Positions 59,831-64,000 of a DNA stretch of 64,000 bases are shown here, piece after piece; position 1 is the stretch's first letter; every line of letters begins with the position of its first letter. The notes beneath the pieces were generated by a model that saw only the letters and a program-made list of their open reading frames with translations, made no database searches and was not told where the DNA came from. The stretch is from Serratia sp. H1w (GTDB lineage: Bacteria > Pseudomonadota > Gammaproteobacteria > Enterobacterales > Enterobacteriaceae), in assembly GCF_000633355.1 (NCBI RefSeq), contig NZ_AYMQ01000047.1, positions 1 through 64,000 of the forward strand, given 5' to 3'. A program made the position numbers and the translations under genes.

Positions 59831-61627
59831 TTAGCGGTCCACATCTGACATTACAAAATCGATACTACCCAGATAGACGATCAGGTCAGAGACCAGGCTG
59901 CCACGGATCACCGCAGGGATTTGCTGCAGGTGAGCATAGCTCGGCGTACGTATCCTGGTGCGATAGCTCATGGTGCTGCCGTCGCTGGTCAGGTAGTAGC
60001 TGTTGATCCCTTTCGTGGCTTCAACCATCTGGAATGATTCGTTGGCTGGCATCACCGGGCCCCAGGAAACCTGCAGGAAGTGGGTGATCAGCGTTTCAAT
60101 ATGTTGCAGCGTGCGCTCTTTCGGTGGCGGAGTCGTCAGCGGGTGATCGGCCTTGAACGGGCCTTCCGGCATGTTGTTCAGGCACTGCTCGAGAATGCGC
60201 AGGCTTTGACGCAGTTCTTCCACTTTCAACATAACGCGGGTATAGCAGTCGCTGTTGCCGTCGCCGACCGGCACTTCGAAATCGAAGTTTTCATAGCCGG
60301 AGTATGGACGCCATTTACGTACGTCAAACTCAACGCCGGTAGCACGCAGGCCAGCACCGGTGACACCCCATTCCAACGCTTCTTTCGCGTTGTAAGAAGC
60401 CACGCCGACAGAACGCCCTTTCAAAACGGAGTTGTGCAGTGCCGCCTTCACATAGGAGTCGAGACGCTTCGGCATCCAGTCCAGGAAGTCACGCAGCAGG
60501 CGATCCCAGCCACGCGGCAGGTCGTGCGCCACGCCACCAATACGGAACCAGGCCGGGTGCATACGGAAGCCGGTAATCGCTTCAACGACATCATAAACTT
60601 TCTGACGGTCGGTAAAGGCGAAGAACACCGGGGTCATCGCGCCCACGTCTTGGATAAAGGTACTGATGTACAGTAGGTGACTGTTGATGCGGAACAGCTC
60701 AGACAGCATGACGCGGATGGTATTGACACGATCCGGCACGACGATCCCGGCCAGTTTTTCCACCGCCAGTACGTAAGGCATTTCGTTTACGCAGCCGCCG
60801 AGATACTCGATACGGTCGGTATACGGAATGAAGCTGTGCCAGGACTGGCGCTCGCCCATCTTCTCTGCGCCACGGTGGTGGTAACCCACGTCTGGCACAC
60901 AGTCGACGATATCTTCACCGTCCAGTTGCAGAATAATACGGAATGCACCGTGTGAAGACGGGTGGTTCGGGCCAAGGTTGAGGAACATGAAGTCCTCGTT
61001 CTCGGTGCCGCGCTTCATGCCCCACTCTTCCGGCTTGAACTTCAGCGACTCCATCTCCAGATCTTCTTTCTGTTTGGTCAACACAAAGGGATCGAATTCG
61101 GTGGCACGTGCCGGGTAGTCTTTACGCAGTGGATGACCTTCCCAGCTCTGCGGCATCATGATGCGCGTCAGGTGCGGGTGGCCGTCGAAGGTAATACCGA
61201 ACATTTCCCAGGTTTCCCGCTCATACCAGTTGGCATTCGGGAAAATCTTGGTCACTGTGGGCACGTGCAGGTCTTTTTCAGACAGCGCCACTTTCAGCAT
61301 GATGTCGCGGTTACGTTCGACAGAGATCAGATGGTAGAAAACAGAGAAGTCCGCAGCAGGCAAGCCTTCACGGTGGGTACGAAGACGCTCGTCCATGCCA
61401 TGCAGGTCGAACAGCATCACGTAAGGCTTCGGTTGTTTTCTTAAAAACGTCATTACTTCCAGCAACTGCTCAACTTTAACCCATACCACGGGCATTCCGG
61501 TACGGGTTGGCTGAACAGTAAAGGCTTCCGGCCCAAAACGGTTGCGCAGTTCGCCGATCACCGGATCATCGAGATGATCGCGGGTATGCCAAGCAGGCAG
61601 AGCTTCGTGCGTCGTTAAATCTGTCAT
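59831..61627 (-). CDS. nuoC: NADH-quinone oxidoreductase fused subunit C/D
   Basis: This 598-residue protein fuses the 30-kDa (NuoC, about residues 1-180) and 49-kDa (NuoD) subunits, as in E. coli and relatives. The NuoC part ends in [37 protein letters not shown]. The NuoD part begins near [23 protein letters not shown] and forms the quinone site with NuoB. The start [14 protein letters not shown] was chosen over an ATG five codons earlier by comparison with E. coli. Confidence 0.97.
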   Translation of the reverse strand: MTDLTTHEALPAWHTRDHLDDPVIGELRNRFGPEAFTVQPTRTGMPVVWVKVEQLLEVMTFLRKQPKPYVMLFDLHGMDERLRTHREGLPAADFSVFYHLISVERNRDIMLKVALSEKDLHVPTVTKIFPNANWYERETWEMFGITFDGHPHLTRIMMPQSWEGHPLRKDYPARATEFDPFVLTKQKEDLEMESLKFKPEEWGMKRGTENEDFMFLNLGPNHPSSHGAFRIILQLDGEDIVDCVPDVGYHHRGAEKMGERQSWHSFIPYTDRIEYLGGCVNEMPYVLAVEKLAGIVVPDRVNTIRVMLSELFRINSHLLYISTFIQDVGAMTPVFFAFTDRQKVYDVVEAITGFRMHPAWFRIGGVAHDLPRGWDRLLRDFLDWMPKRLDSYVKAALHNSVLKGRSVGVASYNAKEALEWGVTGAGLRATGVEFDVRKWRPYSGYENFDFEVPVGDGNSDCYTRVMLKVEELRQSLRILEQCLNNMPEGPFKADHPLTTPPPKERTLQHIETLITHFLQVSWGPVMPANESFQMVEATKGINSYYLTSDGSTMSYRTRIRTPSYAHLQQIPAVIRGSLVSDLIVYLGSIDFVMSDVDR

Positions 61628-61723
61628 AATTTTTTTCACCACACTAAAGGGTTATTTAGCCGCAAGTTCAACTTTTCGCTGTGTTAACCAATAGCGCACT
61701 AAGATGGACGTTAAATGAACGTC

Positions 61724-62398
61724 TTAAATCTCGTCAGGCGACCGAAGGTTGGTTACCGCAATACGCTCGGCGTGCTTACGTTCTTTTTCTGATGGCATAT
61801 TGGCGCGGTACACGCCCTGATCGCCAACGACCCACGACAGCGGGCGACGTTCTTTGCCGATGGATTCCTGCAGCAGCAAAAGTGCCTGCATGTAAGCTTC
61901 CGGGCGCGGTGGGCAGCCAGGGATATACACGTCGACCGGCAGGAATTTATCCACGCCCTGGACCACTGAGTAGATATCGTACATGCCGCCGGAGTTGGCG
62001 CAGGAGCCCATCGAGATCACCCATTTAGGCTCCAGCATTTGCTCGTACAAACGCTGAATGACCGGGGCCATCTTGGTAAAGCAGGTGCCGGCAACGACCA
62101 TAAAGTCGGCCTGGCGTGGGGAAGCACGCAGAACTTCCGCACCAAAACGCGCCACGTCATGAACGGCGGTAAACGAAGTCACCATTTCCACATAACAGCA
62201 CGAAAGGCCGAAGTTATACGGCCAAAGAGAGTTTTTACGCCCCCAGTTCACCATGTCATGCAAAGCATGTTCGAGTTTACCCATGTAAACCGTACGGTGA
62301 ACCTGCTGCTCAAGGGGATCGCCAACGATCTCCTGTTTTTGCAGGGGATAACGGTCGTTCTCACCGTTCGGGTCTATGCGGGTGAGCGTATAGTCCAT
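61724..62398 (-). CDS. nuoB: NADH-quinone oxidoreductase subunit B
   Basis: NuoB (224 residues) carries cluster N2, the last electron carrier before quinone. Ligands are the adjacent pair in [10 protein letters not shown], the cysteine in [12 protein letters not shown] and the cysteine in PGCPPRPEA. It follows nuoA after 15 bases; a 96-base gap separates it from nuoCD. Confidence 0.97.
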   Translation of the reverse strand: MDYTLTRIDPNGENDRYPLQKQEIVGDPLEQQVHRTVYMGKLEHALHDMVNWGRKNSLWPYNFGLSCCYVEMVTSFTAVHDVARFGAEVLRASPRQADFMVVAGTCFTKMAPVIQRLYEQMLEPKWVISMGSCANSGGMYDIYSVVQGVDKFLPVDVYIPGCPPRPEAYMQALLLLQESIGKERRPLSWVVGDQGVYRANMPSEKERKHAERIAVTNLRSPDEI

Positions 62399-62413
62399 CT
62401 TAATGCCTCGCTG

Positions 62414-62854
62414 TTACTGCGGATGACTGTTGCTAGCGTTCTTGATGATAGTTGGCTTACTCAAACGCTTGGAGCGCGTCGGAGTCCAATCCAATGCGCC
62501 GATACGCACCAGATAAACCAAACCAGCCAATAACACCAAAATGAAAATGGCGGCTTCGATAAAGCCTACCCAACCGCTCTCACGAATCGAGACCGACCAG
62601 GCGTACAGGTATAAGGCTTCAACATCGAAGATGACGAAGAACATGGCAACCAGGTAGAACTTGGCGGACAAACGCAGACGCGCCGTACCGACCGAGTCGA
62701 CCCCGGATTCATAAGGGGTGTTTTTGGCGCGAGCCTGGGCTCTCCCACCCAAGAAGAACGCACCCAGCAGCATAAAGCCGCAGAGCCCGATAGCCATGAT
62801 AAGAAATACGGCGAACGCCCAGTGATGAGCGATGACTTCAATGGTTGTTGACAT
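62414..62854 (-). CDS. nuoA: NADH-quinone oxidoreductase subunit A
   Basis: NuoA (146 residues) has three membrane helices and the conserved loop [45 protein letters not shown], which shapes the entry to the quinone site. It is the first gene of the operon; the long A/T-rich region upstream is the main promoter area. NuoA to NuoN give all 13 subunits of the bacterial enzyme. Confidence 0.97.
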   Translation of the reverse strand: MSTTIEVIAHHWAFAVFLIMAIGLCGFMLLGAFFLGGRAQARAKNTPYESGVDSVGTARLRLSAKFYLVAMFFVIFDVEALYLYAWSVSIRESGWVGFIEAAIFILVLLAGLVYLVRIGALDWTPTRSKRLSKPTIIKNASNSHPQ

Positions 62855-63019
62855 ACTCTATGCTTACTCATCAAAAGTGGCGTCGATCGCTCTGCTCTTG
62901 TAACTGGCAGTTAGTGCACCACATCGATTTAAGGGAAGGATAAATAACCACACAAACAGGCTGCTTTTACAGAGAGTTAGGCAGTGTTTTACTGTGGGCT
63001 TTTTACTCCTTTCTATAAC

Positions 63020-63041
63020 CTTTTGTCAACTTTGACAAAAG
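63020..63041. promoter_or_regulatory. 22-bp palindrome in the nuo control region
   Basis: CTTTTGTCAA and TTGACAAAAG are perfect inverted 10-mers separated by CT. Each arm contains TTGACA, so it could be an operator or a pair of divergent -35 elements; no good -10 lies 16-18 bases away on either strand, which favours an operator or a hairpin. Confidence 0.55.
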
Positions 63042-63494
63042 TATCTACACACTAATTTACATACGAAGCATTTAATTAACATATGATGCGCTTGGCTTAG
63101 GCTAAATCGTGTCAGTTGTTTGCTCAACAGAAACAGATAGATATAAACCAAGGTGCTCATTTCACTTTTACTATACCATTCTCTCAGGAATTCCCTGTTG
63201 TTCCACTCACTACCTAGGGGTATTTTTTTGATCCAGGACACGTTTCAGACAGAAAACCTCAAAAAAAGTGTGGCAGTTTAACAATTTTTGTCAAATTTAG
63301 GTAAAAAAACGCCAACGTAAAATAGCAAAATAACCTTACCGATTCCAGGTATTTACTTGTTGTTATCGCTGGATAAAAAACGAACAACTTAGGAGAATTC
63401 AGAGTCTACCCCCGATGAATCATAGAAAAATACCCATTTAGCATAAAAATCCTCCTCAACCCGGCAAAAATCCTAACTTCCCTTTTTTCAGACC

Positions 63495-63522
63495 AAAAAA
63501 AACCTCCGCCTGGGCGGAGGTT
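63495..63522 (-). terminator. Terminator of lrhA
   Basis: On the minus strand AACCTCCGCC pairs with GGCGGAGGTT, followed by a run of T. It lies 36 bases past the lrhA stop. Confidence 0.9.
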
Positions 63523-63557
63523 GGTCACTGGTAATACGACTAGCTTAGGGTAAAACG

Positions 63558-64000
63558 CTACTCTTCGCTATCGGCCAGGCTTGGGCCTGCTTCGACTACC
63601 GAAGATTCGCCGCCGCCAAAGTGGTAGATCTCACTGCCGTTTTGCACGGCGCTGAAGATCGCCATGGCCAGTTCATTCTCACACTTCATGTCTTTACACA
63701 ACGCATACTGGGTATCAGGAAGATGCGGCAAGCCTTCTGCCGTGCCCAACACTCGCAGATCCGGGCTCATCATCTCGATTGGCCGCGCGGTGATCCCCAG
63801 CCCTGCCCGACACGCAGCACGCACCGCAGACAGCGTTGAGGCCACGTAGGCAATACGCCAAGGAATACCGGCAGCGTCAAGATGCTTGATCGCCATCGCG
63901 CGGAACGGGCTTGGCTCATCCATCACCACCAGAGGGATCGGCTCCCCTGCCTGGTAATGGTAATCCGCCGAGCAGTACCACAGCGTCGGTGAAGTGCGCA
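63558..64000 (-). CDS. lrhA: LysR-family regulator LrhA, C-terminal part
   Basis: The frame is open to the right edge, so only about the last 147 residues are seen; the DNA-binding domain is outside. The effector-domain part matches Lrh[64 protein letters not shown], then a less conserved tail ending SLADSEE. LrhA (HexA/PecT in plant pathogens) controls motility, adhesins and RpoS. Its position upstream of nuo on the same strand is conserved in enterobacteria. Confidence 0.92.
   Translation of the reverse strand, partial: RTSPTLWYCSADYHYQAGEPIPLVVMDEPSPFRAMAIKHLDAAGIPWRIAYVASTLSAVRAACRAGLGITARPIEMMSPDLRVLGTAEGLPHLPDTQYALCKDMKCENELAMAIFSAVQNGSEIYHFGGGESSVVEAGPSLADSEE

Larger units (their letters stand above)
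62855..63557 (-). other. Control region upstream of nuo
   Basis: No gene is supported in these 703 bases. The region is A/T-rich. It holds a 22-bp palindrome at 63020-63041 and, at its right end, the terminator of lrhA. In E. coli the nuo promoters lie in an equally long region and respond to ArcA, NarL, IHF and LrhA; I could not assign individual sites here. Confidence 0.5.

Noticed and set aside
63026-63241. 71-codon minus-strand frame in the nuo control region
   Set aside because: No ribosome site, odd composition and no known family; the region is regulatory in related genomes.

Overview
The window reads as a chromosomal segment of an enteric gamma-proteobacterium, most likely Serratia or a close Yersiniaceae relative. 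The core gene order osmE / ompC-micF / rcsD-rcsB-rcsC / gyrA / ubiG / nrdAB-yfaE / yfaY / yfaZ / menFDHBCE / elaB / nuoA-N / lrhA is the Escherichia coli 49-51 minute neighbourhood, with rearrangements and extra genes. The genus is inferred from remembered protein similarity and was not tested by any search.

Bases 1-5460 are the end of a genomic island next to the 3' end of a tRNA-Ser(UGA) gene. It carries a one-way set of plus-strand genes of the CP4-57/CP4-44 prophage type: a DUF932 protein (cut by the window edge), an ArdB/KlcA antirestriction protein, a RadC-like JAMM protein, a CbtA-type toxin, a CbeA-type antitoxin, a DUF957 protein and a DUF4942 protein, with three uncharacterised ORFs among them. 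The toxin lies before the antitoxin, the reverse of the E. coli order. One ORF looks like two genes joined in frame through a run of seven G.

Bases 5461-19098 hold tRNA-Ser, osmE, a VOC-fold protein and ompC with three tandem 20-bp OmpR-like boxes. The antisense RNA gene micF lies divergently from ompC with a mar-box-like site. Then come an MFS transporter placed just before rcsD, the complete Rcs phosphorelay (rcsD, rcsB, rcsC) and gyrA with the wild-type quinolone-site residues Ser83 and Asp87.

Bases 19099-36400 hold ubiG; the class Ia ribonucleotide reductase operon nrdA-nrdB-yfaE with a DnaA box and an NrdR box; yfaY; tyrP with a TyrR box; yfaZ; a clade-3 type catalase; and the menaquinone operon menF-D-H-B-C-E.

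Bases 36401-47600 are the accessory part of the core. A very large cyclic beta-1,2-glucan synthase gene (about 8.65 kb) is broken by a one-base deletion in a G run. It is followed by a palindromic intergenic repeat, an elaB gene with an in-frame stop at codon 29, a DUF1097 (YcdZ-like) membrane protein preceded by two perfect CRP sites spaced as in a class III promoter, and an EamA-family transporter.

Bases 47700-62860 are the complete 13-gene nuo operon for NADH:quinone oxidoreductase (complex I), with nuoC and nuoD fused. A long regulatory gap and the C-terminal part of the LysR-type regulator gene lrhA close the window. Together the core genes cover envelope stress sensing and permeability, dNTP supply, menaquinone synthesis and the respiratory complex that uses menaquinone or ubiquinone.

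No clearly new multi-gene system is visible. The most unusual features are the reversed toxin-antitoxin pair with the G7-fused gene in the island, and the broken glucan synthase region.
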